Shown: positions 47,001-58,545, counted from the first letter of the stretch. The stretch is DNA of 64,000 bases from Piromyces finnis (GCA_002104945.1 MCFH01000003.1:1-64000), one strand, 5' to 3'. Notes: generated by a model from the letters alone, not told the origin. A program made the numbers and translations.

Positions 47001-48043
47001 AGCTGAAATTGATTTTGGAAGCTCATAACATTGGACATGAAGGATATTATAAAACTTATCAACGTCTGAGAAAAAGCTATTATTGGAACGACATGGTTAA
47101 TGATATTCGAAGAGTTGTAGCCAAATGTGAAAAATGCCAACTTAATCGCCCTCAACCATATCCAGAACCTACGGAAAATCTTCCAACTGAGGTTGAAGCT
47201 CCTTTCACTCATCTGGGTTTAGATATCATTGGTCCATTGGTAAAAACTCGTAACAATAACCAATATATTATAGTTGCAGTGGATCATTTCACAAAATGGG
47301 TCGAAGCAGAACCCACCGAAAATATCACTTCAAAGGATGTCATAAAATTTTTAATCAATGTTTTCTCTCGGCATGGAGTACCACAAGTCATTACAACCGA
47401 TAACGGTGTCCAATTTACCTCAGATATGACCAAAGTTTTCCTGGACTTATATGATGTCTATGTCAAGTTTGTCTCAACTTATCATCCTGAAAGTAATGGT
47501 TTGACTGAAAATAGAAACAAAGAAATTGGAAAGCTTCTAAGACTGCTTGGAAAAGAAAACAAGGATTGGGATGAAATTTTGCCTTCTGCTCTTTGGGCGC
47601 TCAGAACTACTAAAAATACTGTCACAAACCATTCTAGTTTTGAATTGGTTTATGGAAGAGAAGATCAGCAACCCTTTGATATTGCCGCCAGACCTACTAA
47701 GGGTATTAATCAGTCTTCGGATGAAATCTTACTTGAGAAGTTTATTAATCATTACAGGTGGACGTTGGAAGCTTGTGAAAATATTAAAAATGCGAATAAA
47801 TACTGGGCTACTAGAAGGGAAGAAAAACAAAGTATGACTAAGGGCAAAAATATCCATATCGGTGATCTAGTATTAGTTAGAAATTTTAATCGAACGAAGT
47901 TAGAGCCTTATTTCGTTGGACCACTCAAAGTTGTCAAGAAACAATTCAATACTGTTACTTTAGCTGATATATCCACTGGAATTCAGATGAACCGAAATGT
48001 TCATCTTAAGAATATTGTAAAGTTTAACTCTGCTTTTGCGTAA
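44000..48043 (+). CDS. Family F Ty3/gypsy Pol (intact)
   Basis: Open frame from the frameshift site; first ATG 44057. The N-terminal about 290 residues are charged (KEEEK, SSEQK) and may be a Gag-like or linker extension. Protease near 44960-44990 has VDSCSN, i.e. Cys where DSG/DTG is usual. RT: VDYRRVNDLSEKDAYSIP, FIDDIL near 46023. RNase H: RTDASYEGIGGV near 46463 and YTDHKPL near 46672. Integrase: zinc segment HNIGHEGYYKTY plus CEKCQLN; catalytic LDIIGPL (about 47220), TDNGVQF (about 47398) and ESNGLTENRNKE (about 47488). No chromodomain. RT motifs differ from the other families (GYHQI rather than AYNLVRI), so this is another gypsy branch. Intact 1328 codons from ATG. Confidence 0.95.
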   Translation, partial: SGRRSTPIVNKIASAQYQSMPSEETTSQSDWSKEEYDEEIESDFEDTDINEQFFVCANKRKLDKISKEQDGNKEKRLHKNLKNDPRPILTPALRKRKAQELENIPIDVSPKQLHPSIIAQPNIREQKLKERKLRDKERASSSEQKEEEKNELASSNEDPIIIDYDEEEMLSAITDKKGAKVVEKDNTSESTKSTSNSTLNKLMKEQKKEKPAESKVKKTARNIQMIADTEEYNVVKDLNETKCNITFGQLLNSAPKLRTQVSQGLKLEKNNTKIVGALENFNATSVLVNNVDHLYVSKSKEVSEEDIAMVDATVDGVPGKLLVDSCSNLSIITKKYLDKLPHQYESIGLSCGRIRLATKNDDYSEGIIIRVPVQINDLTITADFRVVDKEDPFYDMLINLKTQMDNNLFIHPLRYSLCRFDSNGFIEDIAPINNKYDDEEKIMCMIRRVGDEDFKSDLKNIEGLPPSEYIHNKNFTETLNEKYREQIVRILEENIEIIATSSEELTPSNLTPHKINLKPGAKPIKQRSYRLAKFKSDILKEELSKLINKKLIEPSYSEWSSPVVLVPKHNGKWRMCVDYRRVNDLSEKDAYSIPFIDEIFDSLHGATIFTTMDLYSGYHQILMDEESVELTSFTTKFGNYQFKVMPFGLTGAPATFQREMNRILFPLIGKCVYNFIDDILIYSKSIEEHIEHINQVLAIFRENKLKINIEKCHFMQTEVDVLGHRLTTEGLKPLDNKIQAIKNWKPPSNIHELRSFLGSIGYYRDFIPNYAKLTAPLCKLLRKGVPFKWCNEQQESFIILKEKLINAPILKFPDFEKEFIIRTDASYEGIGGVLLQKEGTDIEHPIHYISRSLTKAEKNYGITDLEGTALFYCITKLKPYIMGSPFKTIVYTDHKPLIGLFKNKEPNNARQTRWCLTASMLGVDIRYEQGKKNVVADALSRMRNDKDKEVLATKINKGIEETMLSKVIKEFVEEKFTKIGGVDYFIDGRNYRKLITETNEKLKLILEAHNIGHEGYYKTYQRLRKSYYWNDMVNDIRRVVAKCEKCQLNRPQPYPEPTENLPTEVEAPFTHLGLDIIGPLVKTRNNNQYIIVAVDHFTKWVEAEPTENITSKDVIKFLINVFSRHGVPQVITTDNGVQFTSDMTKVFLDLYDVYVKFVSTYHPESNGLTENRNKEIGKLLRLLGKENKDWDEILPSALWALRTTKNTVTNHSSFELVYGREDQQPFDIAARPTKGINQSSDEILLEKFINHYRWTLEACENIKNANKYWATRREEKQSMTKGKNIHIGDLVLVRNFNRTKLEPYFVGPLKVVKKQFNTVTLADISTGIQMNRNVHLKNIVKFNSAFA

Positions 48044-48066
48044 GCAAGAGTCTTCGTGGGGGCACT
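48027..48066 (+). promoter_or_regulatory. Pre-PPT hairpin and PPT, family F
   Basis: ACTCTGCTT (48027-48035) pairs with AAGCAAGAGT (48042-48051) with one bulged A, overlapping the Pol stop codon. A G-rich tract GTGGGGGCACT then runs to the LTR. Confidence 0.7.
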
Positions 48067-48776
48067 TGTTAAGGAACCAACAAATAATGTTATTCTTGTC
48101 ATAATTAATGATTATGACCTAATCCATTCATTATTGTTCCTAAATGTATGAAAACTTTACAATATTCTTATTTGTAAATTAATGTATACACTTAAATTAT
48201 ATTTAAAATTATTAATAATTATTTTTTATTGAACTTAAATTTTATTTTATTAAACTTAAAAATTAATTTAGTAATAATAATATATTGAAAATTATAGTTT
48301 ATTGAACTTTTAGTTTAATTTATCAAGTTAATGAATTTTTATTAATTAAAATTATGAATAATATTTCTGTAAAATAGTAAAATTTTTTAGTTAAATATAT
48401 TTAAAGTAAACTTTTAATGTATGTTAATCAATTTAATAATATGTATAAATATTTATTATAATAGTAATGTAATTTTATTATTCATTTAAAAGTAATTTAA
48501 ATACTAAAATTATGTAAATAATTAAAGACTAATTCTTTTAATTAACACTACTTAATTTTTTACAAAAAGTATAAAAAGGTGTATATTATAAGAATTAGAG
48601 AATATACAGATATTTTTATTTTTATTTTTATTTTATTTTATAATTTTATATTAATATCTTAATAAAACAATTTTATTAATAAAACAATTTTTCTTATTTC
48701 ATTTTAATATTATTTTTGAGTATTAATAAATTTATTAATATTTTATAAATAAAAGTAAATTCCTCGAACCGTAACA
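48067..48776 (+). repeat. Family F 3' LTR (710 bp)
   Basis: Same ends and length as the 5' LTR. Followed by TTTTT and immediately by the R1 copy that occupied this tRNA-Ser flank before F inserted. Confidence 0.95.
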
Positions 48777-48780
48777 TTTT

Positions 48781-49459
<679 letters not shown>

Positions 49460-49468
49460 TTTTGTTGA

Positions 49469-50299
49469 TGTAATAATTATTATATATTTAATAATAATTA
49501 TTATCTACAATATAATAATACAAATCGTAATATGTATTATTAAATTGAGAAGTTTCTTAATAGTAAATAAAAATGAATACTTATCTTAAAGAGTTTATTA
49601 TAAGTGAATTATAATAACAAACACAAAATATTAAGACTATCTTTAATGTAAATATTTTTTATGAATATAGTTTTTGAAAGGGTTATTTATTATAATTGTC
49701 TTAAAATAATAACTCTGGATTCTTTAGTGGAATTCCAGAGTCCTTATATTTATAATTTTTTGATAATTTAAAGTTTAATAAAGAATTTCTAATCTTAACA
49801 AATAATCTTTTTAGGAAAAGACTAGAAGAAAAACCTAAAAAGATATTCGATTGATAACTAATATATCAATCATCGTAATATTAAGTAAAACCGATTAAAA
49901 TTCGGAAAAACCTTAATATCCGATTGTCCTAATATGTATTTATATTTTCTAATTGTTTCTATAAGTTATTTCAAGATACGATACATAAATATAAAATACA
50001 AACGTAAAATAAAATATATAATGTTTCTTATAAAATGTAATACAAAAATTATTAATTAAAAAATAAATGAATGTTTACTATTATTTTAAATATATTACTA
50101 AATTAAATAAATAAATAATTAATATAGTAATTAAATAAATTTTAAATTAAGTAAATGAATAATTAATATCAATATAGATAAATGTTTATAGTAATTTAAA
50201 TGAATGTATGCTAATAGTTTAAATAAATAATTAATTTAATAATTAAAAAATAATTAAATAAGAATTAATTTATACAAAAAATAATTATTAATTCTTACA
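49469..50299 (-). repeat. Solo LTR J (831 bp), K-like
   Basis: On the - strand, TGTAAGAATTAATAATT to ATTATTACA, with exact 5-bp duplication GTTGA (49464-49468 and 50300-50304). Contains the AGAGTTATTAT start motif within a hairpin (plus about 49707-49742), as in family K LTRs, but the body is diverged. Confidence 0.88.
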
Positions 50300-51093
50300 G
50301 TTGATAAATAATGAAATTAATAAATATAAAATTATTATTAAACCTGATTTTCAAATTAACCCTAAAAGTAACTTTAAATAAGTTATAGTTTAATTAATTA
50401 CTTTACCAAAATTCTAAAATAAAATTAATCCTAAACACTGCATATATTCTAATTATTGAAAGAAAATAATAAACTTTAATTAATCGAGATCAAAATATAT
50501 AACTTTTGTTAAATTAATTATTAAATTAAATATTTAATAACTTCGTTAGTAAATTACACTTTAAAAGTAAACAAATATAATAATCCATGTTATAAAATAA
50601 TATAATTATACACTTTTATTAAAATATTAAAAATAGTTATTACTTTAATTAATTGTAAAATAAACAACTTTTTATATTCTTTAACTTTTAATTATTTCTT
50701 TTATTGTTATTTTTAATTACTTTTATTACTTTTACTGTAAATAGTTATTAATTTTATTATTTTAATGTAAATAGTTTAAAATTAAAAGAAAATATAAATA
50801 CATGTAAATATTCTTATTTTAATCATTATTATTATTATTAATAAAGAAATATTATAATTTTAATAATCACTTTTATAATTAATTAAATAAAATTTTAAAT
50901 ATTTAAATATTAGAAAAACGAGTGTTTCTAATAAAACAATTTAGTGTTTTTAATAAAACAATTTTATTAATCTTTATAAAAACAATTTCAAATTCTAATC
51001 CATATAACTTATATAGTTATAACTCAAGATATAATATAATAATCACTTTTTGAAGTAAAATTCAAAATTAAGATTATTATCAAATTATATCAT
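50300..51093. other. AT-rich region, no gene seen
   Basis: About 790 bp. Starts TGATAAATAATGAAATT, similar for about 25 bp to the R1 terminus on the opposite strand; also has ATAAAACAATTT direct repeats (about 50930-50990) resembling part of the F LTR. Possibly a decayed LTR. Confidence 0.35.
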
Positions 51094-51588
51094 TGTAAGA
51101 AATATTTGTGGCCATAAGTTTGCCCACAAATATTTCAATTGAAACCATATATTCTGGTCATCATTTATTGGCCAAATATATGTATAACCATATATTAATG
51201 GTTATTAATTAAATAGGAAGTTTATTTGCTTTACCCAATCAAGTGGTAAAGAAAATAAACTCATATAGTTAAATAGTATAGTCAAAACTAACGTTAAATA
51301 CTTTAGCGTTAGTATTAAAGTAAATTAATAGCTATAATAATAATTAATGTAGATAATTATAATAAATAAATAAAAGATATAATTAAAATATAATTATTTA
51401 AGTAAAAGTTATTTCATAAAATATTTATATAAGTGTTTATATTTATTTTAGTGTTATAATATTTATTTTCTTTCTTTTATTATTTTTTATAAAACTTTAT
51501 TTAGTTATTAACTCGTATAGAGAGGTAATAACTAACTTAATTAACTAATTAGTAACTTATTAACTAATAATATAAGAAACCTTTTACA
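51094..51588 (+). repeat. Family D 5' LTR (495 bp)
   Basis: TGTAAGAAATATTTGTGG to ACCTTTTACA. The predicted RNA start AGCGTTAGTAT (about 51303-51313) lies in the 3' arm of an ACTAACG/CGTTAGT hairpin. Followed at once by a complementary PBS, so this is a 5' LTR rather than a solo LTR. Confidence 0.85.
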
Positions 51589-51599
51589 ATACTAACGCT
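51589..51599 (+). promoter_or_regulatory. Family D self-priming PBS
   Basis: ATACTAACGCT abuts the D LTR and is the exact 11-nt complement of AGCGTTAGTAT in that LTR. Confidence 0.8.
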
Positions 51600-51939
51600 T
51601 TATAGTTAGTTCTTACGTTAGCTTAGTTTTAATTAGGTTAGTTTTATTAAAGTTCTTAAAAAACATATTTTATTTTATTTAAATTATTGTTTAATAATAA
51701 TTATTTACAATATTTTATATAATATTCAAATATTATATTTAAAAGAAGTAAATTTATTATTAAAAATAATTATTTTCTAATAGTTTAGTCATAAAAAATT
51801 CATTATTTTAAATTTTAAAATTCATTATAATCATATTTTATATAATAAATTCTTTAATTTATTGAAAGAATTTATTTTCGAGTTAGAAATGAAAAATACA
51901 GGTAAGTCGCCTAACCCTCGAGGTGTCCATAAATTGGAC
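51600..51939 (+). other. Family D leader, truncated by the A insertion
   Basis: About 340 nt of leader ending CCATAAATTGGAC at the A LTR. No ORF. The D coding region is not in the window and, if the inversion model is right, lies left of position 1 beyond the other A element. Confidence 0.6.
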
Positions 51940-52730
51940 TGTAAAATATTCTAAAGTTCAGGTTTGTATACAACACTAAACTAACAATTAAACTAATTAT
52001 TTTTAATAATAATTTTTATTTATTTATTTATTTATTTTTAAAACTATACTAACTAAACAACCGTTGATTACTTTACCGTGAAGGATATTTTACCAGAGCC
52101 CTCACTAGGTAATCAATTTATATTTATTTAAAACTAAAATTATTAATCTAAACTATAAACTAATTATAAACTAATGTTAATTTATCTAAACAAAATTAAC
52201 CTATACGATTTTCCAACTATCGTTTCAATAGTTGAAAAATTTTCTTTATTTATACTTTTTAAATAAATTGAATAAATTCTAATATACATGTTTTAATATT
52301 ATAATTTTACATTGTTTATATTTATACATTTATTAAAAGAAATTATTTGTATTAAACTATTTAAATTCAATTTATTTACTAAAGAATTTTCTAAACTTAA
52401 AATAAAGTTTTGATTTATTTACTATATGGTTGATTATATTTCAAACATATTTTCAATTTATTTATTTCTAATTTTGAGGCTTAGTTTATAAAAAAAATTT
52501 TTATTATCTAAAATATTTATTGGTTAAAATTTATTTAATTTAAAATTTTATTTTATCATCAAAAACTTTATCTTATCATAAAATTATATTTTACATAAAT
52601 TTATGTTAATGTATTGTGATATAAATTTTTGTAATTAAAAAAATAAAATTTACGGTACATTAATTTAATACATTGTACATTATTTTAAATACGTATTAAA
52701 TACATTATTCTATTAATACAATATTTTACA
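51940..52730 (-). repeat. Family A 3' LTR of the - copy (791 bp variant)
   Basis: Sense TGTAAAATATTGTATT to AATATTTTACA. Clearly diverged from the element's own 5' LTR (57735-58545, 811 bp), mainly in the last 150 bp. Sense 3' flank is GTCCA (51935-51939). Confidence 0.92.
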
Positions 52731-52741
52731 TGCCCCTCTTC

Positions 52742-55700
52742 TTAAGTCGAGCCCCTGAGCGACTTATATTTAAGGTATTCCTGGATCAATTGAGGGTCAT
52801 CGATTTCATCTTCTTTAAGCCATGTACTTTCTGAAGGTAATAAGTTTTTCCAAACCATAAAGTAGTACTTAATTCCATTAACAACTTTTTCACTAACTAT
52901 CTTCAATGGAATTCTTCCTTCAACAGAATCGGTAGCAATGTTTGGAATTCTAGAAGTTGATTCATTCACTTCAACTTCTCTTTCAACATAAGGTTCTAAG
53001 TTCGAAATATGGAAAACGGGATGACATCTTAAACTTTCTGGTAGTTCCAATTTATAAGAAACAGGTCCTGTTTTCTCAATAATCTTAAATGGTCCAAGTT
53101 TCTTATTTGTTAATTTTGGAGGTCCTTTAGGAAGTAAGTCAGGACGCTTTAACCAAACTAAGTCACCAACCTTTAACTTAGGTCCAATAAGTCTAATACA
53201 ATCGGCATACTTCTTATATCTTTCCTTGGCTTTTTCTAAGTTCTTCTTTAAAAATTTAATATTATCTTGCATCTGAGAGGCGTGCCTGTTAGCTCTTCTA
53301 TTGTCGCTATCAGCAGGAATTTCGGTACTAAATCTTGGATTTTGCCCATAATTTGCAAAGAATGGTGTTTGATTTATGGATTGCTGAAGTGTATTATTAT
53401 ACGCAAATTCAGCATAAGGCAAAAGGTTCATCCAGTTATTTTTTCTTTTGTTAATATAACATCTAAGAAATTGTTCTAAAATACTATTTACACGTTCAGT
53501 CTGCCCGTCTGTTTGAGGATGATGAGCACTCGAGATATTGTGCTTTATGTTCAACAAAGTGCATAATCTTTGCCAAAATTCTGAAGTAAACTGGGTTCCT
53601 CGATCCGATATTATTTCATCAGGTAGACCATGTAAACGAAAAACTTCTCTAAAGAAAACATCAGCAGCAATTTGAGCAGTCGGAATCATTCTAAACGGAA
53701 TAAAGTGAGCCATCTTCGTTAATCTATCCACAACAACCATTATAACTGTTTTTTCCTTTGACTTTGGCAAATCAGTTATAAAATCCATTGAAACAGAAGA
53801 CCACGGTCTTTCAGGAGTAGGTAACGGCTGTAAAAGTCCATAAGGTCTATGACGATCAACCTTAGCAGCTCCACAAACTTTACAAGAAGCAATAAACTTA
53901 ACTATATCTTGAGTCATGTTTATCCAAACAAAGTTTCTTGTAATTAATTCTTTTGTTTTGATAATACCAAAATGACCATGAATTGGATTATCATGATGCA
54001 TCGAGATTATTGTATTTCTCATTTTCTTTGGTACATAAATTAAACTTTTATACAAAAGAATTCCTTCTTCACTTAACTTAAAATTTTTCATTAATTTCTT
54101 ATACTTCTTATTTGCGGTAGATTTTCCTTGTAGTATTTTTATTAACTCTTTAATTTCTTCATCTTCTTTAATTTCTTTAATTAAATCTTCTTTAAGATTT
54201 CCTCGAATAGACACAAGACATAAAGTATCTTCAATTTCTTTGACTGTCAAACAGGAATAAGCTTCTTCGTCTTCTTTATTACTTTTATCTTCTTCATAAT
54301 CAGGACGTCTTGAAAAAGCATCAGGTTTTCCACCTTCTTTACCCGGTCTATATTGTATTTTGAAATCATAACGGGTCAAAAACAAATTCCAGCGAATTTG
54401 TCTTTGCGACAATAGTTCAGGCTTTCTAGGAAAGGTAAGATTTTTATGATCCGTATAGATCATAAATTGATGCTTGGCTCCTTCTAAGTAGTGTCTCCAT
54501 TGTTTCAAAGCTTCAATAACAGCCAAAAGTTCCTTATCATAAATTGGGTAGTTCTTTTCCGATTTAGTCAATCCTCTTGAATAATAACAAATTGGATGAA
54601 GCTCGTTATTATCCGGTAATCTTTGAGATAATACGGCACCGATTGCGAAATTACTTGCATCTGTCTCAACCACAAAAGGTAATTCAGGATCAGCATGAAT
54701 TAAAATTGGTTCCTCGGTAAAGAATTTCTTTAATATACAAAAAGCTTCATTACATTCTTCTGGCCAATGAAAATTGACATCTTTCTTAGTTAGATTATGT
54801 AACGGTTTAGCAATACTAGCAAAGTTTGGAATAAATCTTCTATAATAATTGCATAATCCAATAAACGACTGAACTTCTTTAACAGATGTTGGCACAGGCC
54901 ATTCCATAATAGCTTTAACCTTTTTTGGATCCATAGAGATTCCCTTATCTGAGATAACATGCCCTAAGAAAGTAGTTTCTGAAGTTTCAAATTCACATTT
55001 GCTAAGTTTCGCATAAAGACCATTTTCTTTTAATCTTTGAAGAACTTTCTTTACATGCTTTCGGTGTTCTTCCAAGTTTTTCGAATAGATAAGAATATCA
55101 TCAATATAAGAAAAGGCGAATTCATCCAAGTATTCCCCGAGAACATCATTGATAAAATGTTGGAAAGTTGCAGGAGCGTTTTTTAATCCAAACGGCATGA
55201 CAAGATATTCAAAGTGACCAAATCTTGTCCTAAATGCAGTCTTATATTCATCACCTTCATTTATTCGAACTAGATTATAAGCAGACTTGAGATCAAGTTT
55301 AGTAAAAACTTTGGCTTCTCTTAATCTATCGAATAATTCAGATATGAGAGGTAGTGGATATGAATCCCTGATTGTGTTTTCATTGAGTCTTCGGTAGTCA
55401 ACACACAATCTTAAAGTTCCATCCTTTTTCCTAACAAATAGCACAGGTGCTCCAGCAGGTGAAGTAGACGGTCTTATAAATCCTTTTTCTAGATTTTCAG
55501 AAATATACTCCTTTAGCGTATTCCTTTCTTCTTCTGTTAGAGGGTATAAAGGACCATAAAATAAGTTATCTTTATCTTTCAATCTTATTTTACAATCGTA
55601 TATTCGATGTGGAGGTAGTTCATTACACTCAACTTCATCAAATACACTTTCAAATTCCTTATATACATCAGGAATTTCTACAACACTTTCTTCAACATCT

Positions 55701-57244
55701 TCACCTTTATTTCCTTCATTTGAAATAACACTACATACAATATACTTTTGAACATTCTTTTTATTTAATTTTAAGTTTTTACTACATTTCTTTTTAATAC
55801 ATGAATTTTTATTTTTATCTATAATTTTTCTATTTTCTTTATTCCTAATTTCACTTTCTCTAATTTTTAAACTATTCTTATAATTGTTAAGTATTTCTTG
55901 TACGAGTTCCTTTTCTTTTCTTCTTTCTTCTTCTTTGGCCAATTGCGCTTCTTGATTTCTTCTTTTCATGTCTTCTGGAGTAGCACAGCAATTCAAAGAA
56001 CAGAATTCGGATTTGAATTCAAGAGTTTGATCCTTAAAGCTAATTGTAGGATCGTGTTTTCTTAACCAATTCTTACCCAGAATGACAGAAATACCAGAAG
56101 GAAGATCAGTAAGGTAGAATTGAATGGATTCTTTATGATTCTTGATGTTCATGATTAAAGGAATTGTTTCATACTTCAAGAATCCATTACCACCTATACC
56201 TTCAACAAACTTATCCTTAAACATTCTTTGGAATGGGATCTTGTACTTGTCCACGGCTTTCCAATCCAAAAAGTCTAAGTCCGAACCAGAATCCACAAGA
56301 GCCTTAAGATACACTCCATTATTGACTTGTAATAGAATGTCATAAACATTTAACATTCTTCTTCCAGCGGTAGTAGCCATAAACGCTTTTGGTCTATTTA
56401 TAACCTTATCCTTAAGTTGAGGACAATCCTTCTTAATATGTCCAGTCCTTTTGCAGAAGAAACATTTTCTAGGCTTAGCTGAGGTGGTAGGGTTTTCTTG
56501 GTCTACATAACTTCTATATTTTACACCATAAGAGAGGTACCTTGATCCTAAGTCTCTGTTATATCTTCGGTTCTTCTTTCCGTCGACATCCATAGGATCC
56601 TTTCCGAAGACTTTCCATTCTACTTCTACATTGGCAGCAACAACATTAATTAACTCAGTTATCTTTCTAATTCTTGGGTAAAGGAGCTTCGCTTTTTCCT
56701 TGACTGAAGTTGGTAAACCTTCCATAAAGAAATGGATCTTTGCTTCATCATTAAAGGACGAGTCTCTAGCCATCTTTTCAAATTCCTCGCAGTAGTCCAT
56801 GACGTTCTTGAATTGGCTTGATTTTAACTTTGCAAGTCGACTGTTGGCTACATCGGCACTGTTACAGGTTTTATAGCGAGCCTTCATTGCCTCAATAAAA
56901 TCTTCATAGGAGTTCAACAGGGGGCTTTCTTCTCTTTCCAAGTCGGCAAACCATTCGGCGGCGGTTCCTTCCAGGTAGCATCCCAAGATATCCAGCTTGT
57001 AGGCGTCGGTAGCATCTTCTTCTAAGTTATATTTGAAATATTTCTCCAATCTTGCCAGGAAGTAAAGAAGTTCACTTCTTTTTCCTGAAAATCTTGGAGG
57101 TTTTGGGATGAGTCTTCCCCTGGTGTTAACGCTTTTACCAGTCTCATCCTCAATGTCCATCATGGAACTCGCCTCAGAGCCTGCGTCACTGACTCCAGCT
57201 ATTCCATCGTCACGGTTGTCTAACATTCTATATCTAGTATTCAT
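52742..57244 (-). CDS. Family A Ty3/gypsy Gag-Pol, intact copy
   Basis: 1500 codons from ATG 57244 (the frame is open a further 22 codons upstream from a TTG). Same domains as the + copy: CCHC CFFCKRTGHIKKDC, protease VDSGSD, RT YIDDIL, RNase H, integrase zinc segment, catalytic MDFITDLP / SDRGTQF / QTERVNS, and a degenerate C-terminal chromodomain (KIVSEKVVNGIKYYFMVWKN followed by STWLKEDEI). TGG is present where the + copy has TGA. Differences from the + copy are few and scattered. Gag and Pol are in one frame, so no frameshift signal is needed. Confidence 0.97.
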   Translation of the reverse strand: MNTRYRMLDNRDDGIAGVSDAGSEASSMMDIEDETGKSVNTRGRLIPKPPRFSGKRSELLYFLARLEKYFKYNLEEDATDAYKLDILGCYLEGTAAEWFADLEREESPLLNSYEDFIEAMKARYKTCNSADVANSRLAKLKSSQFKNVMDYCEEFEKMARDSSFNDEAKIHFFMEGLPTSVKEKAKLLYPRIRKITELINVVAANVEVEWKVFGKDPMDVDGKKNRRYNRDLGSRYLSYGVKYRSYVDQENPTTSAKPRKCFFCKRTGHIKKDCPQLKDKVINRPKAFMATTAGRRMLNVYDILLQVNNGVYLKALVDSGSDLDFLDWKAVDKYKIPFQRMFKDKFVEGIGGNGFLKYETIPLIMNIKNHKESIQFYLTDLPSGISVILGKNWLRKHDPTISFKDQTLEFKSEFCSLNCCATPEDMKRRNQEAQLAKEEERRKEKELVQEILNNYKNSLKIRESEIRNKENRKIIDKNKNSCIKKKCSKNLKLNKKNVQKYIVCSVISNEGNKGEDVEESVVEIPDVYKEFESVFDEVECNELPPHRIYDCKIRLKDKDNLFYGPLYPLTEEERNTLKEYISENLEKGFIRPSTSPAGAPVLFVRKKDGTLRLCVDYRRLNENTIRDSYPLPLISELFDRLREAKVFTKLDLKSAYNLVRINEGDEYKTAFRTRFGHFEYLVMPFGLKNAPATFQHFINDVLGEYLDEFAFSYIDDILIYSKNLEEHRKHVKKVLQRLKENGLYAKLSKCEFETSETTFLGHVISDKGISMDPKKVKAIMEWPVPTSVKEVQSFIGLCNYYRRFIPNFASIAKPLHNLTKKDVNFHWPEECNEAFCILKKFFTEEPILIHADPELPFVVETDASNFAIGAVLSQRLPDNNELHPICYYSRGLTKSEKNYPIYDKELLAVIEALKQWRHYLEGAKHQFMIYTDHKNLTFPRKPELLSQRQIRWNLFLTRYDFKIQYRPGKEGGKPDAFSRRPDYEEDKSNKEDEEAYSCLTVKEIEDTLCLVSIRGNLKEDLIKEIKEDEEIKELIKILQGKSTANKKYKKLMKNFKLSEEGILLYKSLIYVPKKMRNTIISMHHDNPIHGHFGIIKTKELITRNFVWINMTQDIVKFIASCKVCGAAKVDRHRPYGLLQPLPTPERPWSSVSMDFITDLPKSKEKTVIMVVVDRLTKMAHFIPFRMIPTAQIAADVFFREVFRLHGLPDEIISDRGTQFTSEFWQRLCTLLNIKHNISSAHHPQTDGQTERVNSILEQFLRCYINKRKNNWMNLLPYAEFAYNNTLQQSINQTPFFANYGQNPRFSTEIPADSDNRRANRHASQMQDNIKFLKKNLEKAKERYKKYADCIRLIGPKLKVGDLVWLKRPDLLPKGPPKLTNKKLGPFKIIEKTGPVSYKLELPESLRCHPVFHISNLEPYVEREVEVNESTSRIPNIATDSVEGRIPLKIVSEKVVNGIKYYFMVWKNLLPSESTWLKEDEIDDPQLIQEYLKYKSLRGST

Positions 57245-57633
57245 ATTACTACTTAATAAACAACAAATAGTCAACCAATATTTAATATCCCAATTATTTA
57301 TACTATTCAACTTGACTATTCCTAATTATTTTATTCTTATATTAAATAAATAATTTAACAACCTTATTATTATACTATACTAACCTTTTTATTATTTACT
57401 ACTACTAAACTAACAACTAGTTATTAACCAAACTAATATATTTTTTATTATTACTATTTATTGATTATTAACTATTAAACTATTTTAACAACAAATTATT
57501 CTATACCAAATAATTATAAAATACCCCGAAATTAACTAAAATTAATTTCTAACAAAAATTTTTTTTTTTTTTTTTTTTTTTAATATTTTTATATAATCCC
57601 CGAATTTAATTCTATTATTAAATTCTCACTATA

Positions 57634-57673
<40 letters not shown>

Positions 57674-57723
57674 ATTATTTTCTATTACTATTCGTATACA
57701 AAGGTGAACTTCCTATTCTAATA
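57245..57723 (-). other. Family A leader with two long A-tracts
   Basis: About 480 nt. On the sense strand there are poly-A tracts of about 30 nt (plus 57639-57668) and 23 nt (plus 57559-57581). No upstream ORF of note. Confidence 0.8.
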
Positions 57724-57734
57724 AGTTGGAAAAT
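57724..57734 (-). promoter_or_regulatory. Family A self-priming PBS
   Basis: Sense ATTTTCCAACT abuts the 5' LTR and is the exact 11-nt complement of AGTTGGAAAAT in the LTR (as at 5383-5393), 36 bp downstream of TATAAATA. Confidence 0.88.
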
Positions 57735-58545
57735 TGTAAAATATTCTATTCTAAGTTCAGGTTTGTATACACTAAATCAAACTAACACTAGTTATAAATT
57801 TATTTATTATTAAACTTTATTTATTTATTAAATTATATTAAACTAAACTAAACTAAAACAACCGTTGATTACTTTACCGTGAAGGTTATTTCACCAGAGC
57901 CCTCACTAGGTAATCAATTATTAACTAATTAAATTAAAACTAATAATCTAAACTAACTATATAACTAAACTATACGATTTTCCAACTATCGTTTCAATAG
58001 TTGAAAAATTTTCTTTATTTATACTTTTTAAATAAATTGAATAAATTCTAATATACATGTTTTAATATTATAATTTTACATTGTTTACATTTATGCATTT
58101 ATTAAAAGAATTTATTTGTATTAAACTATTTAAATTCAATTTATTTACTAAAGAATTTTCTAAACTTAAAATAAAGTTTTGATTTATTTACTATATGGTT
58201 GATTATATTTCAAACATATATTTAATTTATTTATTTCTAATTTTGAGGCTTAGTTTATAAAAAAAATTTTTTCTTATCTAAAATATTTATTGGTTAAAAA
58301 TTATTTAATTTAAAAAATTTATTTTATCATCAAAAACTTTATCTTATCATAAAATTAAATTTACATAAATTTATGTTAATGTATTGTAATACATTATTTT
58401 ATCGTAACTTTAGATTTCACATAGATTTATGTTAATGTATTGTGATATAAATTTTGTAAAGATTTACGGTACATTAATTCGATACATTGTACATTATTTT
58501 AAATACGTATTAAAATATATTATTCTATTAATACAATATTTTACA
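57735..58545 (-). repeat. Family A 5' LTR of the - copy (811 bp variant)
   Basis: Near-identical to 4825-5635. Sense 5' flank CCTCC (plus GGAGG 58546-58550) matches 5636-5640 at the far end of the window. Confidence 0.93.

Noticed and set aside
50300-51093. A complete additional LTR
   Set aside because: Ends resemble R1 for only about 25 bp and no target duplication could be found.
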